40,765 bases of DNA from Candidatus Hydrogenedentota bacterium (GTDB taxonomy: Bacteria > Hydrogenedentota > Hydrogenedentia > Hydrogenedentales > CAILVY01): assembly GCA_903837785.1 (NCBI GenBank), contig CAILVY010000280.1, forward strand, positions 1-40,765, read 5' to 3'. This document shows, piece by piece, positions 1-7,154 of the stretch (positions are counted from its first letter, which is position 1; each line of letters opens with the position of its first letter). The notes beneath the pieces are model-generated. The model worked only from the letters and a program-made list of their open reading frames with translations. It ran no database searches and had not been told where the DNA came from. A program made the translations under genes and the position numbers.

Positions 1-623
1 ATGAAGAGCATGATCACGAGTTCCACCGAGATCAGCAGCATGCCGATGCTCATGCCCGCCTGCAACGGAATCGCCATGGTCGGGAAGGGCTTCCCGCCGA
101 GGCTCGCGAACGCCGTGCGCGAGTTGGCGTACGTGTTGATCCGGATGCCGAACCACGCCACGCCATAGCTGCCCAGGATGCCCACGATGCTGAACAGAAC
201 GATCGTCAGCACTTTGGCCACTGTGAAGTGCAGGAGGAAGAAGAAGTACACCACGATGATGGAGGCAATGAACACCCACAAGAGCATCAGGAACTTGCCC
301 TGATTGATCAGGTAGGTCTTGCAGGTCTCGTAGATCAACTCCGAGATCTCCAGCATCGACCGGTGCACCGGAAGATTCCGGATGCGCGTGAACTGCAGCA
401 GGCCGAACCCGACGCCGCCGATGCAGATGATCAGCCCGAACAACAGCAGGTTGTGGCCGTTCAATCCGCCGAGGAACTTCACGGAGGCGAGATCGGGGAT
501 CTTCAGCTCCGCCTCGCTCGCCCCGGCCATGCCGGCCGGAAGCAGGATGGCGAGTGCGAGCGCGCACAGTACGAGCCTCCCAAGAAACGATCCTGGAGGC
601 CAATGGGAATGATTTGACCGCAT
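1..623 (-). CDS. hppA: Membrane-bound (Na+/H+-translocating) pyrophosphatase, N-terminal part
   Basis: Cut by the window edge: only the first 207 codons are present. The family hydrolyses pyrophosphate and uses the energy to pump Na+ or H+ across the inner membrane; full proteins run to roughly 700 residues with about 16 membrane helices. The visible part has a hydrophobic leader (about residues 17-34), then membrane segments near 58-77, 111-133 and 137-160. The stretch FGIRINTYANSRTAF (158-172) and the preceding 'NLPVHRSMLEISELIYETCK' (83-102) are characteristic of this pump. The start at 623 follows an AGGAGGG ribosome site about 9 bases upstream. The parts needed to tell Na+ from H+ pumps and K+ dependence lie outside the window. 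Family call is firm; ion specificity is unknown. Confidence 0.9.
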   Translation of the reverse strand, partial: MRSNHSHWPPGSFLGRLVLCALALAILLPAGMAGASEAELKIPDLASVKFLGGLNGHNLLLFGLIICIGGVGFGLLQFTRIRNLPVHRSMLEISELIYETCKTYLINQGKFLMLLWVFIASIIVVYFFFLLHFTVAKVLTIVLFSIVGILGSYGVAWFGIRINTYANSRTAFASLGGKPFPTMAIPLQAGMSIGMLLISVELVIMLF

Positions 624-1166
624 ACTTTCTTTTCCCTCCTATGTGATGGCCATCTTACGATTGCCGAATACGGAACCCACGGATACAACGTCAGCGGTCA
701 TCGGGAGACCACTGGAATTCACCATGCTTGCCCGTCCGCGTTCTTGTGCCGTTTCCGGTGCCTGGACGGCTGCATTTCCCGGCGAAAACCGCCGCACGGC
801 GCTGGACAGACCTCGTCTCCGCACAATGGCGGTGAGAGGCGTTGATGCTACCCCAGGAGGGGGGCGAAAAGCAAATTCAGCCCGGAGCATGCCGTTGATG
901 GTGGACTTCTACGGAGGCCCTGGATGGGCCAGTGCGGGAAATAACCGCGAAAATCGTGGAAATTCTCGTTTTTCGGGCGAAGCTCCTGCCAACCGACCGT
1001 TCGGTAAGCGGACCCCGGAAGCAAACGCTCTGTACCCGCTCAAGCGTCGCCCAACGGTACCCGTGCCACCCCAAGTAACTGCAACCGGAATGCGACGGGC
1101 AAGTCGTCAAAGGTCAGCGCCATGCGCAGGGTGAGTACAGCACAGCGGAAGCCGCCGACTTTCCCT
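624..1166. other. Intergenic stretch, no gene recognised
   Basis: About 540 bases between the start of hppA and the end of the metallophosphoesterase gene, both on the minus strand. It must contain the hppA promoter, but I found no convincing -35/-10 pair. The open frames here (plus strand 643-1134, minus strand 877-1110) have no recognisable domain, no ribosome site and composition typical of chance frames in GC-rich DNA. No hairpin with a T-run was seen. Confidence 0.5.
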
Positions 1167-1955
1167 TCAAAAGGCCACTTCGACAAACTCGGTGGTGACT
1201 TGTCCGTCGCGGCAATGGAAGAGCCGGTAGCCCTTGGCGGTGGTGCCATCGTGATTTCCGCGAGTGCTGGTGCAGCACGCGGTGGTCGTATAGAGGATGC
1301 CGTTCTGTTCTTCGACCTGGTTGCCGTGGAAATGGCCCGAGGCCGAGAGTTTGAGGTTGTGCTGCGCGAAGAGGGCAAGGACATCCTCCGCGTTCTTGAT
1401 GCGGTAGGCGACGGCGTGGGGATTCAGGGGATGGTGCAGGAACAGGGCGATGGGGCGGGTCTTGGGTATCTTCTCCAGGTGCTGCTTGAGCCAGAGGAGC
1501 CGTCCCACGGATAACGTCACCTCCGACGCCGTGCCCGTGCACGAATCGATGCCGATCAGCGTCCAGTCTCCATGATCCCGGACCCAGTTCGCCGGCCCGA
1601 AGGTCTTCTCAAATAGATCTTCAACGTGTCCTTTCCGCTTCGGCGCGCGATCGTGATTGCCCGGCACCGCGTAATACGGCTTGCGCAGCCGGTCCAGGGC
1701 GGACTTGACCAGCGCAAGTTCTGTCGGAAGGGCCGAGGAACTGACGTCGCCGAGAACGGCTGTGAACGCCACGTCCTCCCGGGCGTTGATGGCATCGACC
1801 GCCTTCCCCAGCGCGGCCGTGCTTGCCTCGTCCGTGAGATGGAGGTCATTGACGGCGGCAAAAGAGAACGCCCCGGCACTCTGCGCCCGCGCGAGACCGG
1901 CCCACCCCAGCGCGCCGGTCAGCACAAAGAACTGCCTGCGATTCATCTGCATCAT
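1167..1955 (-). CDS. Calcineurin-like metallophosphoesterase, Tat-type signal
   Basis: A 262-residue exported phosphoesterase with a two-metal active site. All family motifs are visible: D37-L-H39 (motif I), G-D70 (motif II), G-N100-H101-D (motif III), H174 in LFLHHPL, and the final GHFH with H208 and H210. The N-terminus MNRRQFF followed by a hydrophobic stretch looks like a twin-arginine signal, suggesting folding with metal in the cytoplasm and export to the periplasm. I chose the start at 1955 because AGGAGG lies five bases upstream; an ATG three bases in is equally possible, and the upstream frame opening at 1982 lacks such a site. The substrate cannot be read from sequence; cyclic nucleotides, phosphodiesters or phosphoproteins are all possible. 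No close gene partner. Confidence 0.88.
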   Translation of the reverse strand: MMQMNRRQFFVLTGALGWAGLARAQSAGAFSFAAVNDLHLTDEASTAALGKAVDAINAREDVAFTAVLGDVSSSALPTELALVKSALDRLRKPYYAVPGNHDRAPKRKGHVEDLFEKTFGPANWVRDHGDWTLIGIDSCTGTASEVTLSVGRLLWLKQHLEKIPKTRPIALFLHHPLNPHAVAYRIKNAEDVLALFAQHNLKLSASGHFHGNQVEEQNGILYTTTACCTSTRGNHDGTTAKGYRLFHCRDGQVTTEFVEVAF

Positions 1956-2060
1956 GTCCACCTCCTGATGCGGCGCCTGCAAACACGCGGCAGACTACCG
2001 CGCGTGGCAGGGCCGGTGCAAACCCGGGTTTCCGGGAACAGCCCGCGGGAGCGCGGCGCC

Positions 2061-2089
2061 TTGAATTCGCGAAACGCGTGGTGCATAGT
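2061..2089 (+). promoter_or_regulatory. Possible sigma70-like promoter for the DUF1080 gene
   Basis: TTGAAT (2061-2066), a 17-base spacer and CATAGT (2084-2089), each box 4 of 6 against consensus, about 40 bases before the start at 2130. It lies in the gap between two divergent genes. Confidence 0.35.
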
Positions 2090-2129
2090 GGGCGCACCGC
2101 GAGAGGGCGGAAATCTAAGGAGACTTCCC

Positions 2130-3146
2130 ATGCGTAATTACATGTCACTCTTGTTTGTGCTTCTGCCGGCGCTGCTGCTGGCGGGCGCGGCCTCGGCGCA
2201 GGATGCGGCCAAGCCGTTTGTCGGGAGGTGGGCCCTGGCGTTGCCCAACAACGGCGCGGGCTGGCTCGAAGTCGTCGCGCAGGACGGCAAACTCGCCGGC
2301 AGCCTGCTGTGGTACGGAGGCAGCGTGAACCCGTTGGACAGCGTTTCGCTGGAGGGCGGCAAACTGTCCGCCACCCGCAGCCGTGAAGTCGACAAGAAGG
2401 ATGCTTCCGGCAAAGTGACCGGCAAGCAGCGCATCATCGAAACCTTCACGTGCTCCGTGGCGGGCGACGTCCTCAGCGGCACGCAGTCGAATCCCCGCAA
2501 CGACGGCTCGGGCGTGGACAAGGCGGAATTCACGGGCAAGCGGATTCCGGCACTGCCCGCGAAACCCGACCTGGCCAAGGCAAAGATGGGCCCGGCGCAA
2601 GTCCTCTTCAACGGCAAAGACTTGAGCGGATGGAAGCTGACGGATCCGAATGCGGTGAACGGCTGGCGCGCGGAGAACGGCATTCTCATCAACGATCCCA
2701 AGCAGCAGGAAGGCAAGCCGCACATCAACTACGGCAACCTCCGCACAGAAAAGGAATTCGAGGACTTCAATCTGAAGCTCGAAGTGAACGTGCTGCCCAA
2801 CGGCAACAGCGGCATCTACCTGCGCGGCATCTACGAGGTCCAGGTGGCCGATACGTTCGGCAAACCCCTCGACCCGCATAACATGGGCGGCATCTACAGC
2901 CGCATCACCCCGGCCCTCGCCGCCGAAAAGCCCGCCGGCGAATGGCAAACCTACGACATCACCCTCCTGGACCGCCACGTCACGGTCATTCTCAACGGCA
3001 AGACCATCATCGACAACGCGCCGTTGGCGGGTTGCACCGGCGGCGCCCTCTGGGCCGATGAGTTCCGGCCCGGCCCCATCTACCTCCAGGGCGACCACAC
3101 CGGCGTGCAGTACCGCAACATCGTCCTCACCCCGATCCTCAAGTAG
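2130..3146 (+). CDS. Secreted DUF1080 (3-keto-disaccharide hydrolase / GH16-like) protein
   Basis: A 338-residue secreted protein. Residues 1-23 form a Sec signal peptide ending ASA. Residues about 25-140 are a beta-rich N-terminal domain I cannot name. From about 155 to the end is a DUF1080 domain (PF06439), opening with the typical 'VLFNGKDLSGWKLTD' and containing NGNSGIYLRGIYEVQV, a jelly-roll related to concanavalin-like lectins and GH16. Characterised relatives cleave 3-keto-glycosides made by Gfo/Idh-type dehydrogenases. The ATG at 2130 follows AAGGAGA at 2117-2123; an in-frame extension back to 1626 overlaps the antisense phosphoesterase gene and is rejected. A terminator-like hairpin follows at 3168-3217. 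Possible functional partners are the Gfo/Idh genes 14 kb away, which is inference only. Confidence 0.85.
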   Translation: MRNYMSLLFVLLPALLLAGAASAQDAAKPFVGRWALALPNNGAGWLEVVAQDGKLAGSLLWYGGSVNPLDSVSLEGGKLSATRSREVDKKDASGKVTGKQRIIETFTCSVAGDVLSGTQSNPRNDGSGVDKAEFTGKRIPALPAKPDLAKAKMGPAQVLFNGKDLSGWKLTDPNAVNGWRAENGILINDPKQQEGKPHINYGNLRTEKEFEDFNLKLEVNVLPNGNSGIYLRGIYEVQVADTFGKPLDPHNMGGIYSRITPALAAEKPAGEWQTYDITLLDRHVTVILNGKTIIDNAPLAGCTGGALWADEFRPGPIYLQGDHTGVQYRNIVLTPILK

Positions 3147-3167
3147 CATCCCATCGTTACCGGCTGC

Positions 3168-3217
3168 GGGGAGCGCCCGTCCTTCCGCACGAAGGATCGG
3201 CGCTCTCCGTTTGTTTG
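3168..3217 (+). terminator. Terminator-like hairpin after the DUF1080 gene
   Basis: GGGGAGCGCC (3168-3177) pairs with GGCGCTCTCC (3199-3208) with one wobble. Inside it TCCTTC pairs with GAAGGA around the loop CGCAC. The stem is followed by GTTTGTTTG. Confidence 0.65.
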
Positions 3218-3321
3218 CCGCGCGTCGCCCGGAATCGCAAACAGACTATCCTTTAATGCCCCAGCCATACCCGAAGGACACCCGAACCCCTCTATCAGAA
3301 CGCTCGCATGAAAAGAAAGGC

Positions 3322-3350
3322 TTGATCTTCTTCTTTCGGCATGCTATACA
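3322..3350 (+). promoter_or_regulatory. Possible sigma70-like promoter before the small orphan ORF
   Basis: TTGATC (3322-3327), a 17-base spacer, then TATACA (3345-3350). Each box matches 4 of 6 bases. A GGAAGGGAGG purine run follows at 3351-3360 but is about 25 bases from the next in-frame ATG (3385), too far to act as its ribosome site. Confidence 0.3.
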
Positions 3351-3384
3351 GGAAGGGAGGGATCAGCATTGCGCTGCTACAGAC

Positions 3385-3825
3385 ATGCTTGAACTCGTCC
3401 GTTTTGTGGAGAACGGGAATGTGCTGCTGATGCCGGAAGGCGCTGCCATTCATGAGCACGTCTCAGTGGAGTGGCCAGGGGTCGTATTGTATAGTGCAAG
3501 AGACCCTCTGACGTGTTCGCAGGTTGCCGCTGTCGATATTAACGGCAACCTTCATCTTGCCGGATCATTGTTCCAGAGGCAGAGTGCCGCGGAGATGTCG
3601 GGCGGTGCAAATGCGCTGGAAGTCCGCCGGAACACCGACAAGGAACTCGCTTGCTCGATCACAACAGGGGGCGATCTCAAGTTGCGCGACTTTAATGACA
3701 CGGAGTTGCCGCCCGGTGCTGAGCGGCGCCCGCCAACCGGAAATCTCCTTATCCACGGGATCGAGTATGATCTATTGCCCGCCGGGTGTCCCAACTGCTC
3801 AAACGACAAGTACCTGGATCAATGA
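3385..3825 (+). CDS. Hypothetical protein, possibly a truncated surface-protein fragment
   Basis: A 146-residue frame with no confident family. The section 'VAAVDINGNLHLAGSLFQ' resembles short 'DxxGNLxLxGxL' beta repeats found in large secreted proteins of related environmental bacteria, so this may be the remnant of a longer gene. The end has a CPNC pair (PAGCPNCSND). No signal peptide is present at the chosen ATG (3385), which has no good ribosome site; an in-frame ATG at 3256 is possible but also lacks one. Codon choice is less GC-biased than its neighbours. It lies between a terminator and the kelch gene, with about 46 bases to the latter. Whether it is a live gene or a broken one is undecided. 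Confidence 0.4.
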   Translation: MLELVRFVENGNVLLMPEGAAIHEHVSVEWPGVVLYSARDPLTCSQVAAVDINGNLHLAGSLFQRQSAAEMSGGANALEVRRNTDKELACSITTGGDLKLRDFNDTELPPGAERRPPTGNLLIHGIEYDLLPAGCPNCSNDKYLDQ

Positions 3826-3871
3826 CTTTAGGTGCCCGGCGCGGATCGCGCCGCACGGAGGTTCATCCTAG

Positions 3872-5197
3872 ATGATCGCTGAAAGCGTCATTCCTAAAGG
3901 TCTGGTGGTCATCTTATGTGTCTCGATCATGGCGCAGGGTCTCCAACCGGCCTTCGCCTCGTGCCCGGCGGCCCCAAAGGTTGCGAGTTATTTTTGGTCT
4001 CTTCCACCAATGAACCCTCCGTGGCCCGCGCGTTCCATGCACGGGAGTGTCGTATTCCAGGAAAAATGGTGGCTGCTGGGCGGCAACCATGATGGATACC
4101 CGGATGAATTCAACGATGTATGGAGTACAGAGGACGGGACGAACTGGGTCCAAGTGACGGAGCATGCAGCGTGGACCCCGAGGTGCGGAGCAGGTACCGC
4201 AGTCTTCGGGGGCAAGATGTGGATCATGGGTGGGTCTTTTTCAATGACTGATGTCTGGTCGTCTGAGGACGGATTGAATTGGTCTGAGGTCACGCCGGTT
4301 GCCCCCTGGTCCGGCCGCGAATTTTTCTCCGCGGTGGTGTTTCGGGACAGACTCTGGGTTTTGAGTGATTTGTTCTCCAATGATATCTGGAACACCGCGG
4401 ATGGCGAAAACTGGGACCTCGTTACAGCCGATGCACCCTGGGCTCCGCGCTCGTCTTATTCTGCGGTCGTGTTTCAAGACAGCCTGTGGGTGCTCGGCGG
4501 CAGTTACTTTGATTATATCTGTTACGACTATGATTGCAGCGATGTGTGGTGTACGAAAGACGGCGTGAATTGGACGCGGGTAACCGAGTTCGCGCCATGG
4601 GGGGTGCGCCGAGGTCACGCAACCGCCGTGTTCGACAACAAGCTCTGGTTGTTCGGAGGGGAGTACCTCCATAATCCTTGCGGCCGCCCTTGGCCGGAGT
4701 ACCTGGATGACGTCTGGTGTACCGAGGACGGGGCAGTCTGGCAACAACTTGACGATGCTCCCTGGTACGCGCGATCGTTTCATACGGCCACAGTCCTCAA
4801 GGACAAGTTGTGGATACTGGGCGGTCGCCCCGGTCGGGACGATGCCTGGCCTCTGAACCGTGCCGGCGGGGAAGGTGAAGGCGAGGGGGAAGGCGAGGGC
4901 TGCGGGGGGGCGTGTCACAGCGCGGACCGGGACGGAGATGGGCGGATCAGCTTGTCCGAACTCCTTGGGATGATCCAACTCTACTTCTACGGAGACTATC
5001 ACTGCGATCCGGCGGGCGAGGGCGGCTTTTCCCCGGGTCCGGGCGATCAGACGTGTGCGCCGCACGACGCGGACTTTGCGCCGCAGGACTGGTTCGTCAG
5101 CTTGGGGGAATTGCTCCGGATTGTGCAATTCTTCAACGGTTCCGGGTATCACGCCTGTGCCGAAGGCGAGGACGGCTTCTGCCCCGGCGCACGATGA
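3872..5197 (+). CDS. Secreted kelch-like beta-propeller with Gly-Glu linker and EF-hand/dockerin-like tail
   Basis: A 441-residue protein with a Sec signal peptide (residues 1-29, ending AFA). About residues 40-325 contain six propeller blades, each with a W-x-x-R opening, a 'AVVFxDxLWVLGG' strand and a 'DVWxTxDGxNWxxV' closing strand; the third blade has lost the GG pair. From about 331 a (Gly-Glu)n linker leads to two EF-hand-like repeats. The first has a canonical D-R-D-G-D-G-R-I calcium loop, the second (DADFAPQDW) lacks it; both run into a SLxELLxxxQ helix and end near YHC. Dockerin-like tails behind such linkers are, as I recall, frequent in Hydrogenedentota and may anchor proteins to cohesin-like partners. 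The start has GGAGG at 3857-3861. The propeller's ligand is unknown. Confidence 0.8.
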   Translation: MIAESVIPKGLVVILCVSIMAQGLQPAFASCPAAPKVASYFWSLPPMNPPWPARSMHGSVVFQEKWWLLGGNHDGYPDEFNDVWSTEDGTNWVQVTEHAAWTPRCGAGTAVFGGKMWIMGGSFSMTDVWSSEDGLNWSEVTPVAPWSGREFFSAVVFRDRLWVLSDLFSNDIWNTADGENWDLVTADAPWAPRSSYSAVVFQDSLWVLGGSYFDYICYDYDCSDVWCTKDGVNWTRVTEFAPWGVRRGHATAVFDNKLWLFGGEYLHNPCGRPWPEYLDDVWCTEDGAVWQQLDDAPWYARSFHTATVLKDKLWILGGRPGRDDAWPLNRAGGEGEGEGEGEGCGGACHSADRDGDGRISLSELLGMIQLYFYGDYHCDPAGEGGFSPGPGDQTCAPHDADFAPQDWFVSLGELLRIVQFFNGSGYHACAEGEDGFCPGAR

Positions 5198-5201
5198 TCG
5201 C

Positions 5202-5219
5202 GCGCTTCGTGGGAAGCGC
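5202..5219 (+). terminator. Short hairpin after the kelch gene
   Basis: GCGCTTC (5202-5208) and GAAGCGC (5213-5219) form a perfect 7-bp stem with loop GTGG, followed by TCTTG. There is no true T-run, so termination activity is uncertain. It touches the left edge of the repeat element at 5217-5323. Confidence 0.35.
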
Positions 5220-5323
5220 TCTTGAACCACATAGAACTCAAAGGGCGCAAAGAAGCACGGATTTGCCGCACGAGGCGCAAGAGCCAGGGAGTGCTTGACA
5301 GGGTAGCTGAAGGAACACGATGG
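5217..5323 (+). repeat. Intergenic repeat element, copy 1
   Basis: It begins 'CGCTCTTGAACCACATAGAA' and ends GGAACACGATGG. It aligns along its length with the stretch at 21566-21678: shared blocks include AACCACATAGAACTCAAAG, CAGGGAGT and TTGACAGG. Neither copy encodes anything recognisable. The ATG at 5320 is part of the element's right end, so it is unlikely to be a real gene start. Confidence 0.65.
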
Positions 5324-5592
5324 CCTACCCCCCTACCCCCCCCGCACGCGGGGGGGTGAGCAGTCCCAACGGACGCGGCGAGGACGCCGCGTCTACCCGT
5401 TGCGCGAAAATGCCCGATTCCGCCATACTCTCCCTGTTCCTCTTGTTGAAACGGTTGTCGCGAAAGAGCTTCTTCACCTTGGACACTATCCGCCCCCCGC
5501 AAATCGTGAGACGATCCACCTTGTCAAACCACGGCAGGAGCGCATCACCTCATCGTTGCCCGAGGTTGCATTCCCGGCATCCGATACTTGGT

Positions 5593-7140
5593 TTGCCTGC
5601 ATCGTTCGCGTTGCGGGTCATTCCCTGGCTCGTGCTGGCTGTGGCGCTGCGGGCGTCCGCCGAAACCAAGCCGCGCACGCTTGCGATAGACTCCGAGCGG
5701 CGGTACCAGACGATAGAGCATTTCGGCGCCTCGGACTGCTGGAGCATGCAGAAACTTGGCGCATGGTCCGAGGCCGGGAAGAACAGGGTCGCCGATCTGC
5801 TTTTCTCCATGACGGACGGCATCGGCCTCTCCTGTTGGCGCTTCAACATCGGGGCAGGACCGGACCCGGGCCGCATCGGCGATCCCTGGCGAACAGCCGA
5901 GTGTTTTGAGCAGGGGCCGGGCGTCTACGACTGGAGCCGCCAGGCCGGAGAGCGCTGGTTCCTCCGCGCGGCGAAGGCCCGGGGCGTTCCCTATTTTCTT
6001 GCCTTCGCCAACAGCCCGCCCGCGCGCATGACGCGCAACGGCCACACAAACGCGGACGGCGGCCGTGACACGAGCAACCTCAAGGAGGGCTATGAACCCC
6101 AATTCGCAGCGTTTCTGGCCGATGTTCTGGCCCACTTTCGCGACACTCCCGACGCGGCGGAACAGGTCAACTTCGACTATGTCAGTCCCGTCAATGAGCC
6201 CCACGTGTCGTGGGACGCGGATTGCGGCCAGGAAGGCTGCCGCTACAGCAATGCCGATATCAAACGCGTGGTTCTCGCCTTGAACGACGCCCTGAAGACG
6301 CGCCGCCTGGCAACGCAGATTCGCGTGCCGGAGAGCAATACGTTCAAGGCGCTCCTGGACCTGGACGTACTGGCGACCCGCCGTTATGGCACTGAGTACG
6401 GAGGATACCTCCGCTGCTTCGCGGAAGACCCTGAACTCAGCGCCTGCATCGGACAGACCCTGTGTGCGCACGGCTACGGCGCCGAACCCCTGCAGCGGAT
6501 CTTCCTCCGTATCCGCGGCAGGGTCGGCGGCAAGCTGGCCGAGTATCCCGGCTGGAAATTGTGGATGTCCGAATTCTGCGTCATGAAAGGCCCCCTGAAG
6601 GAGAGCGGCGGACCGCGGGATCTTTCCATGGAGACTGCCCTGTGGGTTGCGCGGGCCGTGCACTACGACCTCACCCGGGCCAATGCCAGCGCGTGGCACT
6701 GGTGGACTGCCGTGTCGAAGGAAGACTACAAGGACGGGCTTATCTACACGGACTGCCGGCATCCCGGCGACCCCGAATCGGTGATCCCGAGCAAGCTGCT
6801 GTGGGCGCTGGGGAACTACAGCCGTTTCGTGCGGCCGGGCATGATACGCGTGGAACTCAGCGGCGCCAACCGCATCGACGGGCTCCTGGGTTCCGCTTAC
6901 CTGGATCAGGCGCGGCGGCGGCTTGTCCTTGTCTTTGTCAACATGCAGCAGGAACCGGTGCGCTTCGGCATGCGCTTCGAACAGAATGAATGGACCGGCC
7001 CGGACACGGTGTTCACCCCGTTCCTCACTTCGGAAGCCCCCGGGGACGATTTGCGTGCCTGCACCCCCCTTGCGGCCGGCGACCTCTGCACGGTCCCCGG
7101 GCGCTCTGTGCTCACGCTATGTTCAGGAAACCCCGGATGA
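5593..7140 (+). CDS. Glycoside hydrolase family 30-type secreted glycosidase
   Basis: A (beta/alpha)8 retaining glycosidase of clan GH-A, closest in appearance to GH30 endo-beta-1,6-galactanase or xylanase-like enzymes. With a TTG start at 5593 the protein has 515 residues and begins with a good Sec signal (MPASFALRV... ending ASA at 23). The acid/base is E202 in VSPVNEP and the nucleophile E327 in WMSEFC; 'YQTIEHFGASDCWS' near residue 36 is the typical GH30 opening. The C-terminus is the small beta-sandwich of the family. The frame stays open upstream to an ATG at 5320, but that ATG is inside a repeat element and the added residues look like translated spacer. No ribosome site is strong, so the start is provisional. 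It ends 14 bases from the convergent adaptor gene. Confidence 0.85.
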   Translation: MPASFALRVIPWLVLAVALRASAETKPRTLAIDSERRYQTIEHFGASDCWSMQKLGAWSEAGKNRVADLLFSMTDGIGLSCWRFNIGAGPDPGRIGDPWRTAECFEQGPGVYDWSRQAGERWFLRAAKARGVPYFLAFANSPPARMTRNGHTNADGGRDTSNLKEGYEPQFAAFLADVLAHFRDTPDAAEQVNFDYVSPVNEPHVSWDADCGQEGCRYSNADIKRVVLALNDALKTRRLATQIRVPESNTFKALLDLDVLATRRYGTEYGGYLRCFAEDPELSACIGQTLCAHGYGAEPLQRIFLRIRGRVGGKLAEYPGWKLWMSEFCVMKGPLKESGGPRDLSMETALWVARAVHYDLTRANASAWHWWTAVSKEDYKDGLIYTDCRHPGDPESVIPSKLLWALGNYSRFVRPGMIRVELSGANRIDGLLGSAYLDQARRRLVLVFVNMQQEPVRFGMRFEQNEWTGPDTVFTPFLTSEAPGDDLRACTPLAAGDLCTVPGRSVLTLCSGNPG

Positions 7141-7154
7141 GATAGGGCCGAGGC

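Larger units (their letters stand above)
5198..5592. other. Intergenic stretch with repeat element and C8/G7 hairpin
   Basis: This gap before the GH30 gene holds the hairpin at 5202-5219, repeat copy 1, and a very GC-rich inverted repeat at about 5336-5356 (eight C, then GCACGC, then seven G) without a T-run. The remainder (5360-5592) shows no domain in any frame and no clear promoter. Confidence 0.5.

Noticed and set aside
5336-5356. C8/G7 inverted repeat as a terminator
   Set aside because: There is no T-run and it lies far from the preceding stop codon; it may be only a GC-rich spacer structure.
5320-5592. ATG at 5320 as the GH30 start
   Set aside because: It lies at the right end of an intergenic repeat element, and the added residues do not look like protein; a TTG at 5593 gives a proper signal peptide.
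5545-6762. A 405-codon open frame on the minus strand
   Set aside because: Antisense to the GH30 gene, whose catalytic motifs are intact; the minus frame shows no family pattern.
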